From JBMCWH01 sp048621635 (GTDB lineage Bacteria; Patescibacteriota; WWE3; JAUXAW01; JAYEID01): 63,760 nucleotides of DNA. The stretch covers positions 1 through 63,760 of the forward strand of contig JBMCWH010000003.1 of assembly GCA_048621635.1 (NCBI GenBank). Reading direction: 5' to 3'. The position numbers and the translations under genes are program-made. Below, piece by piece: positions 33,514 through 42,209 of the stretch (positions are counted from its first letter, which is position 1; each line of letters starts with the position of its first letter). The notes under the pieces are model-generated. The model saw only the letters and a list, made by a program, of their open reading frames with translations. It was not told where the DNA came from and did no database searches.

Positions 33514-35949
33514 CTACTTTCGTTTACGTCGGGCTCTAAAAGCCCATTTAATTAATTCAATACCTACAATATCAATAGTTCCTAAAAGCATAATTAAGCC
33601 TATATCCATTGTTCGAAGAGGATTCAGTCTTAAGAAATTACGCAAGGGATGTATTAAGAAAGAGGATGTTAATAGAATAAGACCAGAGCCAATTGTTGCC
33701 AATAACATCCGATTTTTAATCGGCGGTGAATGGATAATACTCTTACTGAGGCTACGACAAGAGAAAACGTAAAGAAGCGAGTCCAAACCAAGAGTTCCGA
33801 ATGTAATTGTTCTAATGTGGTCTATTGATGTTCCTCTGTTAAACAACCATAAAGTTACTGTTAGCAAAATAGCATCTGTCATTAATCCTACAGCAAAGAT
33901 TATTGATTTTACCTCCTTATCCAACAGTGGTACGTCTGTAGGTATAGGTGCTTGCTGTAACAATCCTGGTTCTTTTCCTTCGAATGCTAACGCAACGCCT
34001 GGTAGACCGTCTTCTACTAAGTTTATCCATAAGATTTGGAACGGCAATATTGGTAGAGGAATTCCGGTTAATAGTGAACCTCCTATTAATACAACAGTAG
34101 TGAAGCTGTCAGAGAGAAGATATGCTAGTATTTTGCGTATATTTTTGTAAATACCGCGTCCCTCTTCAATTGCGTGTACTATAGAGCTGAAACTTGATTT
34201 TACTAAAGCCATGTCTGCAGTTTCTTTAGCTACCTCTGATCCTGTGCCCATAACTATCCCTATTTCCGCACGTTTTAAAGCTAGTGAATCATTTACCCCA
34301 TCACCGGTCATAGCTACAACCTCTTTTCTTTTTTGCAGTGCTTCGACAATGCGCAGCTTCTGGTGGGGGGCTGTTCTGCAGAAGAGCTTGATGTTCGGTA
34401 TTTTGTTATTCAGTTGCTTGTCGTTAAGTTGGTGAAGCTCCGTACCAGTGATAATTTCTTTTTCTTTCAGTTGAATATCCAGCTGTTTTAGAACAGCAAC
34501 TGCCGTTTCCTTTATGTCTCCTGTTACTACCTTAGTTTCCACTCCTGCTGTTTGACAGTCCTTCAAAGCTTTTTTGACTTCTTCTCGGACCGGATCTTCT
34601 GCGTAAAGTACTCCCAGCCACTTTAATGATTTTTCCTTATTTAAATTAGTTTCTTTTTCAATTCCGGCCTGTTTTCTGTAAGCATAACCGACCGCTCTCA
34701 ATCCCGTTCCTGCTTTTTCCTTGATTTTCTGTAGCTGTTTTGATTTTTCTTCTTCACTTATTCCGCATTTTTCCAAAACGACTTCTGGAGCACCTGCTAT
34801 GAATAGGTGTTTTTTTGTAAGGGCGGACGCTAGCTTGGTCTCTGATTCAAAAGGGTCATCATCAATAATTGTACTTTCTTTAACAATTTGTTCTGGGTCC
34901 TTTGCTCCGTTGTTTTTTAGCCATTCCCAAATTGCTTTTTCTAAAGGATCTGTTCTTGCGTTGCACAAGGCAGCTGCGTAACTGATTAAATTTAAGTTAG
35001 TTTCTTCATGTTTTGTTACTTGCATGTCTCCCAGTGTTAGGGTTCCTGTTTTGTCAACACAAATTACTGTAGTGGATCCTAAAGTCTCAGTTACTGTAAG
35101 TTTTTTAATTAATGCCCCGCGATTTAGAATGCGTTTCATTCCTAAGGCAAGCACAACAGTTAGAGATACGGCTAAGCCTTCGGGAACCGCAGCTACCGCT
35201 ATAGCTACGCTGGTAATAAACATTTGGTAAGGATCTCTCCCTGTTAAAATACCTTCAATAAAGATTAATGTGGCGAGGATACCTACTACCATGGCAATGG
35301 TTTTGCTTAACCTGTTGAGCTTTTTCTGAAGAGGAGTTTTTTCTGCTTCAGTGAGACTTAGTTTATGAGCAATTTGGCCGATTTTAGTATCTTTACCAGT
35401 CTTTTTTACAATCATCTGCCCTTTGCCTGCTCCAATTAAGGTGCCCTTATAAGCGTTATCATCTTTTTCTTTCTCAACTAGTGTTGATTCACCCGTTAAA
35501 GTAGCCTCATTTATTGCTAGGTTAGCAGGTTTTACTATTGTGCCGTCTGCAGGAACCTTACCACCCGCTTTTAAAAAAACGAGGTCACCAACTACAACAT
35601 CCTGAGTCGGAATTTCTTTTCTTTTTCCGTTCCGCAAAACTTCTGCTTTGAGGGTTTGTGCCTGGGCTAACTTTTCTAATACTTTTAGAGATTTTCTTTC
35701 TTGGATATAGCCTAAAATAATGTTTAAAAGGGCGGCAGCAGCTATAGTTATTGCATCTAGCTGTTCGTTTAGGAGGAAAGCGGTGGTTGCTGCGGTTATT
35801 AAAATATACATTAACGGATTTTTGAACTGTTCTAGAAAAAGCTCGAGTTGTGATGTTGGTTTTTTTCGAGGAATTAGGTTAGGGCCGTTTTTTTCTCTGC
35901 GCCTTTTTGCTTCTTCTTTAGTTAGACCGTTGTAGTTTTCTGGAAGCAT
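33514..35949 (-). CDS. P-type cation-transporting ATPase (Ca2+/Mn2+-type, P2A-like)
   Basis: 811 residues from the ATG at 35949; the open frame extends to 35991 but the MLPENYNGLTKEEAKRRR start is family-like. The parts are an actuator domain with TGES, the phosphorylation site DKTGTLT, the nucleotide domain, the hinge TGDGVND, and about ten membrane segments. PEGLAV in helix M4 is typical of Ca2+/Mn2+ or Na+ type pumps. The exact ion is not decided. Confidence 0.93.
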   Translation of the reverse strand: MLPENYNGLTKEEAKRRREKNGPNLIPRKKPTSQLELFLEQFKNPLMYILITAATTAFLLNEQLDAITIAAAALLNIILGYIQERKSLKVLEKLAQAQTLKAEVLRNGKRKEIPTQDVVVGDLVFLKAGGKVPADGTIVKPANLAINEATLTGESTLVEKEKDDNAYKGTLIGAGKGQMIVKKTGKDTKIGQIAHKLSLTEAEKTPLQKKLNRLSKTIAMVVGILATLIFIEGILTGRDPYQMFITSVAIAVAAVPEGLAVSLTVVLALGMKRILNRGALIKKLTVTETLGSTTVICVDKTGTLTLGDMQVTKHEETNLNLISYAAALCNARTDPLEKAIWEWLKNNGAKDPEQIVKESTIIDDDPFESETKLASALTKKHLFIAGAPEVVLEKCGISEEEKSKQLQKIKEKAGTGLRAVGYAYRKQAGIEKETNLNKEKSLKWLGVLYAEDPVREEVKKALKDCQTAGVETKVVTGDIKETAVAVLKQLDIQLKEKEIITGTELHQLNDKQLNNKIPNIKLFCRTAPHQKLRIVEALQKRKEVVAMTGDGVNDSLALKRAEIGIVMGTGSEVAKETADMALVKSSFSSIVHAIEEGRGIYKNIRKILAYLLSDSFTTVVLIGGSLLTGIPLPILPFQILWINLVEDGLPGVALAFEGKEPGLLQQAPIPTDVPLLDKEVKSIIFAVGLMTDAILLTVTLWLFNRGTSIDHIRTITFGTLGLDSLLYVFSCRSLSKSIIHSPPIKNRMLLATIGSGLILLTSSFLIHPLRNFLRLNPLRTMDIGLIMLLGTIDIVGIELIKWAFRARRKRK

Positions 35950-36119
35950 ATTTCTTGAAGTATAGCATTTACGGAGAATTATAAATAACAAATTTTAAAT
36001 GACGAATCAGCTTTCGGCTATCAGCATTCAACCAGAAACATGAATACTGATTAAATGATTTTTGGTTTTTGAATTATATAGTATTAAAACTTATTTGATC
36101 GTTTAATCATTTACTAATG

Positions 36120-36150
36120 ATACGGTATACGACATACGGTATATGGAATT
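36120..36150. repeat. TACGGTATACGACATACGG-type word
   Basis: One of several stretches composed of TATACG/ATACGG words (others near 31757, 37752, 40122, 46542, 52142). No gene or RNA structure is assigned. Confidence 0.6.
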
Positions 36151-36182
36151 AGGACCTTGTTATAGTATTGAGTTGGAGGGGA

Positions 36183-37067
36183 TTAGAGTTCTTCCAGTTC
36201 TTTAGTTTCTTTTTCTGGTCTATCTACGTATTGAAGATATTTTTCTGTGGAGGTTAGTCTTTTGTGCCCGATTAGGTTGGAAATGTATGTAACATCTGCT
36301 CCGCGGCTAAGATGGTGGGCGACAAAAGTATGTCTTAGGGAACTGACTGTTGCATCTTCAATTCCTGCTTTTTCAAAGTATCGATTGAGGGAAGCACGGA
36401 TATTACGGATTAGAAACGGGTTTCCTGTTTTGGTAATAAATAAGATATCGGAGTCACTTTCTGGGCGTACTTCTAGGTAATCCTTTATCGCTTCTTGTGC
36501 CGCTTTGTTTAGCGGTACAGCTCGTCCTGGGCGGCGGTGGGAGGGACGGACGTATAGCTCACCTGGGCCATTGTCGGAAAAGGTAATGTCCTCGATACGT
36601 ACTTCGCGGAGTTCCCCAATGCGGATTCCAGTTTGCAAAAGAAGTTCTACAACTGCGTACATTCTTTTATCATCGCGAACTACGTCGCGCAGGGCTCGAT
36701 ATTCCATTTCTAATAGTATTCGGGGGGGTTTAATTTCAAATTGAGGATGTTTTAAGCGTGATGCGGGGTTTTCGCTTATTTCTCCTTCTTCTTTGAGATG
36801 GCGAAAGAATGTGCGGATAGAATTTATTTTTCTGGAAATAGATTTCTTTGTGTAGCCAGAATCTTCTAAGTCATCGAGGAAAGAGGCAAGGTCTCCATAT
36901 TTTATCTCGTCTGCCTCTGGGTCATCTAAAAATTCTATAAGTTGTCTTATATCCGTTCCATAGGCTAGTACTGTTGATTCTGCCCTGTTTTTTTCTTCCA
37001 GATCTTCTATGAAACCGTCATAATTTTCGCGTAATGTAGCCATTATAGCCTTAAAAATATCAGACAT
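36183..37067 (-). CDS. Tyrosine recombinase (XerC/XerD-like)
   Basis: 294 residues from ATG 37067. The N-terminal SAM-like core-binding domain covers about 15-110 and the catalytic domain starts at LLEMEYRAL. Catalytic residues seen: Arg in TGIRIGELR, His/Arg in SSLRHTFVAHH, His in LIGHKRL, and nucleophile Tyr in TEKYL. The beta-hairpin Lys is apparently Arg (HRRPGRAVPL). The length fits a chromosome dimer-resolving Xer protein; no adjacent mobile cargo was seen. It starts head-to-head with the ftsB-like gene. Confidence 0.88.
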   Translation of the reverse strand: MSDIFKAIMATLRENYDGFIEDLEEKNRAESTVLAYGTDIRQLIEFLDDPEADEIKYGDLASFLDDLEDSGYTKKSISRKINSIRTFFRHLKEEGEISENPASRLKHPQFEIKPPRILLEMEYRALRDVVRDDKRMYAVVELLLQTGIRIGELREVRIEDITFSDNGPGELYVRPSHRRPGRAVPLNKAAQEAIKDYLEVRPESDSDILFITKTGNPFLIRNIRASLNRYFEKAGIEDATVSSLRHTFVAHHLSRGADVTYISNLIGHKRLTSTEKYLQYVDRPEKETKELEEL

Positions 37068-37176
37068 GTTTATATCTGTCAATAGTTTATTCTATGAGGC
37101 CCCTGTTATAGACATTAGCGAGAGTATTTTCTGTCCTTTTGTTGCAGTATTTCTTTTCCGTTGGTACTCTTCAAGT

Positions 37177-37578
37177 ATGGCGTATAAATTTCTAAATATA
37201 TTTTCCGGAGACGTGAGTGGAAATAAGTTTTTTAATATAGCTGGAAAATTATTGCTATTACTTTGTATTGTTCTGCTTTTAATGTCTTTATGGAGGGCTT
37301 TGTGGGGAAGTTTGTCGTCATTAGGGCGAGTGCGCCAGTTGAGAAAAGAGGTGGGTCTATTGCAAGAGCGGAATGAAGAGTTAAAGAGCGAGTTAGAAGA
37401 GAAGAAAACATTGCACTTTGTTGAGGAAGTTGCGAGAAGAGATTTAGGTATGGTGAAGGAATCCGAACAAGTGGTAGTTGTTCCTGGAGAAGACTCTCGG
37501 ATGAAGCATGATCCAGTTGGTGATAGTGCTCTTTCTCTGAAAACGTGGAAAGAATGGCTTTTCGTTTTTGGATGGTGA
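37177..37578 (+). CDS. ftsB: FtsB/DivIC-like septum formation protein
   Basis: 133 residues from ATG 37177 (the open frame to 37066 is upstream non-family sequence). It has one membrane segment (about 25-45) followed by a coiled coil (RVRQLRKEVGLLQERNEELKSE shortened here), then FVEEVARRDLGMVK, the standard DivIC/FtsB end. It links the divisome proteins. It lies divergently from the recombinase gene. Confidence 0.8.
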   Translation: MAYKFLNIFSGDVSGNKFFNIAGKLLLLLCIVLLLMSLWRALWGSLSSLGRVRQLRKEVGLLQERNEELKSELEEKKTLHFVEEVARRDLGMVKESEQVVVVPGEDSRMKHDPVGDSALSLKTWKEWLFVFGW

Positions 37579-37845
37579 TATAGCGAATAGTTATTCCGCT
37601 CACCGCGTGCCGCTTTCCGTCCTCAGCTACAAATTTGTAGCCGATTCTCAAGCGAGCAACTGACAACTATCTCTCTTTGCACCCTGCACCCCGTACCCTG
37701 TTATCACGGATTAAACGAGTTAAACCTTAAAGGGTTCTCCGGTTATAAGATACAAAATACGATATACGAAATACGGTATATACTGTATTGCCCATTAGCA
37801 TTTGATATTAGGCTTCCACTAAAGCTACTTCCTACTAGTTATAGC
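37579..37845. repeat. Gene-free stretch of degenerate words
   Basis: Includes ATAGCGAATAGTTATTCC, ATACGATATACGAAATACGG and similar words. No coding potential. Confidence 0.6.
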
Positions 37846-37874
37846 TTGAGTGCTTTGTCTATATTTGCTATAAT
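37846..37874 (+). promoter_or_regulatory. Promoter for initiator tRNA
   Basis: TTGAGT (37846-37851), 17 bases, TATAAT (37869-37874) with TGC extension, 11 bases before the tRNA. Confidence 0.75.
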
Positions 37875-37885
37875 AGTAAGCACGA

Positions 37886-37963
37886 CGCGGGGTGGTGTAG
37901 CGGACTGCATGCGAGGCCCATAACCTCGAGGTAGGAGGGTTCGACTCCCTCCCCCCGCAACCA
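37886..37963 (+). tRNA. tRNA-Met (CAT), initiator-like, with C33
   Basis: It begins CGCGGGG and ends CCCCGCAACCA exactly like bacterial initiator tRNAs, leaving the C1-A72 mismatch of initiators. The anticodon stem is CGAGG/CCTCG and the loop CCCATAA, giving CAT. Position 33 is C instead of the nearly universal U. The three G-C pairs of initiator anticodon stems are reduced (A-T at 29-41). The T stem reads GAGGG/CCCTC with one extra C before the acceptor (78 nt instead of 77). Confidence 0.85.
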
Positions 37964-37966
37964 TCA

Positions 37967-38056
37967 CGACATCCAAAGTTGCCGAAGGCAACTTCCGCCG
38001 GGATGCCCCGTTGGAAACGAGCGTTAGCGAGTTTTGGATAACGGGGCAGCGATTTT
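37967..38056 (+). repeat. Structured segment after initiator tRNA
   Basis: Contains AAGTTGCC/GGCAACTT and CCCCGTT/AACGGGG inverted repeats and the words ACGAGCGTTAGCGAGT, which recur in the 16S insert (60495). It is a possible relative of the blocks after other tRNAs. Confidence 0.55.
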
Positions 38057-38058
38057 AC

Positions 38059-38081
38059 GGCAGGGTAGCTCAGGTGGCAGA
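38059..38081 (+). pseudogene. 5' fragment of a tRNA gene
   Basis: GGCAGGGTAGCTCAGGTGGC plus AGA equals the first ~23 bases of a tRNA: acceptor strand, the TA at positions 8-9 and the D arm. It shares the acceptor GGCAGGG with the complete tRNA-Met at 38804. No anticodon or 3' part follows. It lies 23 bases before the HTH/LAGLIDADG-like gene and probably marks the original 5' end of the target tRNA. Confidence 0.75.
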
Positions 38082-38104
38082 TAATAATTTGACAGACTTT
38101 TAAG

Positions 38105-38803
38105 ATGGCTAAGTCAAAAGAACGTTTAAAAGCTAGAAAATTAAGGAGAGCAGGAAGTAGTATTAACGAGATAGCTGAAAAGGTTAATGCGTCAAAAAGC
38201 AGTATAAGTAGGTGGTGTAGAGATGTTGAGTTAATCGAAGAGCAAAGAAGAGACTTGCTTAAGAGAGCAGAAGACGGGGCGGCCAAAGGCCGATTGAAAT
38301 GGGCAAAAATACAGAAGCAACGGCGGTTGACAGAGATTAGAACTTTATGTAAAGAGGGAATTGAAGAAGTGGGAGATTTGAACAGAAGAGATTTTTTTCT
38401 GACCGGGGTAGGTCTCTATTGGACGGAAGGATTTAAATCCAATGACAGATGCGGTTTTATAAACTCCGATCCGGAAATGGTCTGTTTCTTAATCCTTTGG
38501 ATGAAGACCTTTTTTGATCTGGAAGACGAAGATTTTTATGTTAACGTAGATATAAATATTGCTCATAAGGAGAGAATTGAAGAAGTAGAGAAGTTCTGGT
38601 CTGATGTTACAGGGATTCCGGTTGAACGCTTTCGAAACCCCAGTTATAAGCGTTATAAATTAAAGAAGAAATTCGAAAATTTTGAAAATCACTACGGTTC
38701 CTTGCGAGTATATGCAAAGAAAGGAACCAAGAAATTCAGGAAAATAAGAGGCTGGATTGAGGGTTTGAAAGGTAATTTTGATAAAAAGGCTATTGACTAT
38801 TAG
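38105..38803 (+). CDS. HTH plus LAGLIDADG-like mobile endonuclease-type protein
   Basis: 232 residues. The N-terminal helix-turn-helix (SSINEIAEKVNASKSSISRW, about residues 18-37) is followed by a core containing FFLTGVGLYWTEGFKSN. This fits a LAGLIDADG-type helix (hhhGhhxxEG), followed by INSDP and WIEGLKG. Similar HTH/LAGLIDADG-like genes are frequent in CPR and archaea. The TAG stop abuts tRNA-Met with no gap, and a tRNA 5' fragment precedes the gene. It looks like a tRNA-targeted element that reconstituted the tRNA at its 3' side. Endonuclease activity is inferred. Confidence 0.72.
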   Translation: MAKSKERLKARKLRRAGSSINEIAEKVNASKSSISRWCRDVELIEEQRRDLLKRAEDGAAKGRLKWAKIQKQRRLTEIRTLCKEGIEEVGDLNRRDFFLTGVGLYWTEGFKSNDRCGFINSDPEMVCFLILWMKTFFDLEDEDFYVNVDINIAHKERIEEVEKFWSDVTGIPVERFRNPSYKRYKLKKKFENFENHYGSLRVYAKKGTKKFRKIRGWIEGLKGNFDKKAIDY

Positions 38804-38877
38804 GGCAGGGTAGCTTAACGGTAGAGCAGAGCTCTCATAAGGCTCCGGAGAGGGTTCGATTCCCTCCCCTGCCACCA
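38804..38877 (+). tRNA. tRNA-Met (CAT), elongator
   Basis: Acceptor GGCAGGG/CCCTGCC, D arm AGCTTAACGGTAGAGCA, anticodon loop CTCATAA giving CAT (normal U33), T arm GAGGG TTCGATT CCCTC, encoded CCA. It begins directly after the stop codon of the mobile-type gene. Confidence 0.92.
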
Positions 38878-39030
38878 TTTTTTTTACCAACTTTGAGTTT
38901 TAGGACAAGAATTTGTTGTCCGTAGCTTTGTGTTGGGGAACAGTCAACGCGTATCTCTCCAAAACTACGAAAATATCCCCCAGTCATAAAATTAGTGACC
39001 CCTGACAGACTCTTTAGTTATACATGGTGT

Positions 39031-39990
39031 ATGAAACAAATAGGGATCTTGCTAGGTGGTGTTTCTTCAGAACATAGAGTATCTCTCAAATCTGGGCAGG
39101 CAGTGTTGGATAATATTAATCGCAGGAAGTATAAGCCTTGTAAACTTAAAATAAGGGAAGACGGTAGGTGGTGTTTTTCCATTAAAGAACTGAAAGGAAT
39201 GGATTGTGTTTTTATTGCTTTACACGGGAAGGGTGGGGAGGACGGTACAATACAGGGTTTTTTAGAAACATTGGGTGTAAATTACACTGGACCGGGGGTG
39301 TTTTCATCTGCTCTAGGAATGGATAAATACAGTTGTAAAGAGCTATGGAAAGGGCATGATTTGCCAACAATACCGCATCAGATTGTTGAAACACCGCAAG
39401 AATGTCTTAGTAATCATTTTCCTTTTGTTCTTAAACCTCGGAAGGAAGGTTCTTCTCTAGGCATATCGATTGTGAGAAAAGAAGCAGAAGTTGGAGAATG
39501 CTTTGAAAATGCCCGTCATTATGACGAAGATGTTTTGTTAGAGCCTTATATAAAAGGAAGAGAGTTGACTGTAGGCGTGTTAAATATTTCCGGACAGCTA
39601 AAAGCTTTGCCTATAGTTGAGATTATACCGGCTACAGAATTTTATAATTATGAAGCTAAGTACAACCGTAGTGATACGGAATATATTGTTCCTGCAAACC
39701 TTTCGGCGAAGGTAACACGGAAAATACAAGAAATTGCTGTGAGAGCCTGTAAGATAATTAAAATAAATTCTTTCTCCCGTGTAGATTTCTTGTTAGAGAC
39801 TACGCACCCTTACTTGTTGGAAGTGAATACTATACCAGGTCTTACTTCCCATTCTCTTCTTCCCAAAGCCGCCCAAGCTAATGGTATTTCTTTTACTGAA
39901 TTGATTAGTAGAATGATCGAAGGGGGCTTTAACAATCGAACAACCCGTCTGCCGACCCGTTTCGATGCGAGGCGCGCGGGGCAGGTTTAA
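39031..39990 (+). CDS. ddl: D-alanine--D-alanine ligase
   Basis: 319 residues from ATG 39031. The ATP-grasp fold motifs are GGVSSEHRVSLKSG, ALHGKGGEDG, KPRKEGSSLGISIV, RVDFLLETTHPYLLEVNTIPG and LTSHSLLPKAAQ. It makes the D-Ala-D-Ala dipeptide of peptidoglycan precursors. The C terminus carries about 20 extra charged residues (NNRTTRLPTRFDARRAG) encoded by hairpin-rich DNA and not family-like. Confidence 0.93.
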   Translation: MKQIGILLGGVSSEHRVSLKSGQAVLDNINRRKYKPCKLKIREDGRWCFSIKELKGMDCVFIALHGKGGEDGTIQGFLETLGVNYTGPGVFSSALGMDKYSCKELWKGHDLPTIPHQIVETPQECLSNHFPFVLKPRKEGSSLGISIVRKEAEVGECFENARHYDEDVLLEPYIKGRELTVGVLNISGQLKALPIVEIIPATEFYNYEAKYNRSDTEYIVPANLSAKVTRKIQEIAVRACKIIKINSFSRVDFLLETTHPYLLEVNTIPGLTSHSLLPKAAQANGISFTELISRMIEGGFNNRTTRLPTRFDARRAGQV

Positions 39991-40289
39991 CCTTTGCGGT
40001 TTTCCTTGGCTGGCTTTTTTCCTTCCTCGGCTCTCTCCCGTTCCCGATTTTAGGTCGGAAAACCAGCCCACCAGCTAACTAGCTTACTTGACTTTTCTTT
40101 ATTCTTGAAGCTCTTCTATACGAGATACAAAATACGAGATATACAATCCGGTATACCAGCTGTGTCATAGTTATCATTGCTTAACTTTTGGTTACCTTTT
40201 AGAGGCAAATGTTAAAGGGCAGTGGTTAGCTGTCAACCATTGCTGGTCTCTTGTTTTAGTATTCAGTGGCTGAAAATAGCTTGAGGCTG

Positions 40290-40298
40290 TGGTATAAT
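40290..40298 (+). promoter_or_regulatory. Extended -10 promoter for ftsH
   Basis: TGG followed by TATAAT (40293-40298), nine bases before the GTG at 40308. This argues that translation starts at 40308, not at the GTG at 40266 that lies upstream of the promoter. Confidence 0.6.
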
Positions 40299-40307
40299 CT
40301 ATATGCT

Positions 40308-42200
40308 GTGGATAATTCATTATTAGACAAATCGAAAAAGCAAGGCATTCCTACTCCTCAAGAAAATAAAAATAATTTAGTAAAAAATTTTATTCTTTAC
40401 GGTTTTCTTGCCTTGGCAGCTTTTGTTGTGCTTATGGCTTTTGGTTCATTAGGTGAGTCTGTAGAGGAAAAGTCAATCACCGAGGTGTTGTCATATATTC
40501 GGAAAGGGTCGGTTCAGGAAGTGGTTGTTTCTGGGGATGACCTACGTGTTACTTTGGACGATGGGAAAAAAGTGCGTGCTGTTAAGGAGCCAGACCAAAG
40601 TTTTATTTCCCTGCTTACGGAACAAGGTCTAAGTGTTGATGATATTGCGGAAAGCATAAAGGTAGAGGAGCCAACAGATATTTCTTGGGTAGATATTGTA
40701 ATCAACTTTTTGCCCCTTGTCTTAATGGTGGTCTTTTTTGTTATGTTATTCAAACGTGCTGGTGGGAATGGGGGACCAGGTGGAGGATTGCTTAGTTTTG
40801 GGAAAAGTAAAGCACAACGGTTTGGTAAAGAACAGCCACAAGTCAGTTTTGATGATGCTGCCGGTTTAGATACTGCTAAAAAAGAGTTACGAGAGGTAGT
40901 TGATTTTTTGAAAAATCCGGGCAAATATCGAAAATTGGGGGCTAGAATTCCGAAAGGTGTTTTGTTAGTCGGTCCAGCAGGTACTGGTAAAACTCTCCTT
41001 GCACGCGCAGTAGCTTCAGAGGCGAATGTTCCTTTCTTTTCAGTAGCCGGTTCAGAGTTTATGGAAATGTTGGTTGGTGTAGGATCTGCACGCGTGCGAG
41101 ATTTGTTTAAAACTGCTAAGCAAAATGCTCCTAGCTTGGTGTTTATTGACGAGATAGAAACTATTGGCCGGCATCGTGGTGCTTCTATGATGTCTCAAGG
41201 TGAACAGGAGCAGACTCTTAATCAAATTTTAACAGAAATGGATGGTTTTGAACCTAATGCAGGGGTAGTGGTTATTGGTGCGACTAATCGACCACAACTT
41301 TTGGATCCTGCTCTGGTTCGTCCTGGTCGGTTTGATCGCCGTATTGTGCTGAATCTTCCTGATATTGAAGGGCGGGAGGGGATTATTAAGATCCATATGA
41401 AGGGAAAACCTTTTACTGATGATGTGGATGTGGAACGGCTGGCGCGGAGAACTGCAGGGTTTTCTGGGGCAGATATTGAAAATATGCTGAATGAGGCTGC
41501 TATTCTTGCTGCTCGGGAAGGAAAAAAGAAAATAGGCAAAGAGGAGCTGGAAGAAGCTGCAACTAAAGTAAAGTTGGGTCCAGCCAAGAAACGGTTGCAA
41601 ACAGAAGAGGAACGGCGTTTAACAGCTTTTCATGAAGCGGGGCACGCAGTTGTGTCTTACAGTCTTCCCAACACAGATCCTGTCCACCGAGTTTCTATTG
41701 TTTCCCGCGGCCTAGCTCTTGGATTTACGATGATCCCTCCTACTGTAGATCGTTATAACCAAACCCAGACTAGGCTTGAGGAACAGATAGTAGCTCTTCT
41801 TGGTGGGCGTGCTGCGGAAAGTATGGCCTTAGGTGAGTTTAGTATTGGAGCCTCTTCGGATATTCAGGAGGCAACTAAGATTGCTCGCAAAATGGTTACG
41901 GAATACGGAATGAGTTCTTTGGGTCCTATTTCTTTGGTTTCTTACGACCGTGGAGGGTCCGATGATAATTTCTCTTGGAGAGGGGGCTTATCAGAAAAGA
42001 TAGAATATTCGGAGGAAATGGAAAAGAAAATAGATCGGGAGGTTAAGAAAATTATCGATCAAAGTTTTGAACGGGCGAGAAAAGAGCTAGAAAATCGGCA
42101 GGATGTGTTGGAAAGGGTGGCGGAGAAACTTATGGAACAAGAAACAATTGGTGGAGATGAGTTTAGGAAATTGATGGAGGGAGATCTTTCTGAGGAGTAG
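40308..42200 (+). CDS. ftsH: ATP-dependent zinc metalloprotease FtsH
   Basis: 630 residues if started at GTG 40308 (644 from GTG 40266). It has two membrane segments with a short periplasmic domain between them. The AAA domain carries Walker A GPAGTGKT, Walker B FIDEIE, and SRH residues in GATNRPQLLDPALVRPGRFDR. The protease domain has HEAGH. It degrades misfolded membrane proteins. It is followed after 9 bases by the exonuclease gene. Confidence 0.94.
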   Translation: MDNSLLDKSKKQGIPTPQENKNNLVKNFILYGFLALAAFVVLMAFGSLGESVEEKSITEVLSYIRKGSVQEVVVSGDDLRVTLDDGKKVRAVKEPDQSFISLLTEQGLSVDDIAESIKVEEPTDISWVDIVINFLPLVLMVVFFVMLFKRAGGNGGPGGGLLSFGKSKAQRFGKEQPQVSFDDAAGLDTAKKELREVVDFLKNPGKYRKLGARIPKGVLLVGPAGTGKTLLARAVASEANVPFFSVAGSEFMEMLVGVGSARVRDLFKTAKQNAPSLVFIDEIETIGRHRGASMMSQGEQEQTLNQILTEMDGFEPNAGVVVIGATNRPQLLDPALVRPGRFDRRIVLNLPDIEGREGIIKIHMKGKPFTDDVDVERLARRTAGFSGADIENMLNEAAILAAREGKKKIGKEELEEAATKVKLGPAKKRLQTEEERRLTAFHEAGHAVVSYSLPNTDPVHRVSIVSRGLALGFTMIPPTVDRYNQTQTRLEEQIVALLGGRAAESMALGEFSIGASSDIQEATKIARKMVTEYGMSSLGPISLVSYDRGGSDDNFSWRGGLSEKIEYSEEMEKKIDREVKKIIDQSFERARKELENRQDVLERVAEKLMEQETIGGDEFRKLMEGDLSEE

Positions 42201-42209
42201 CTTTGCATT

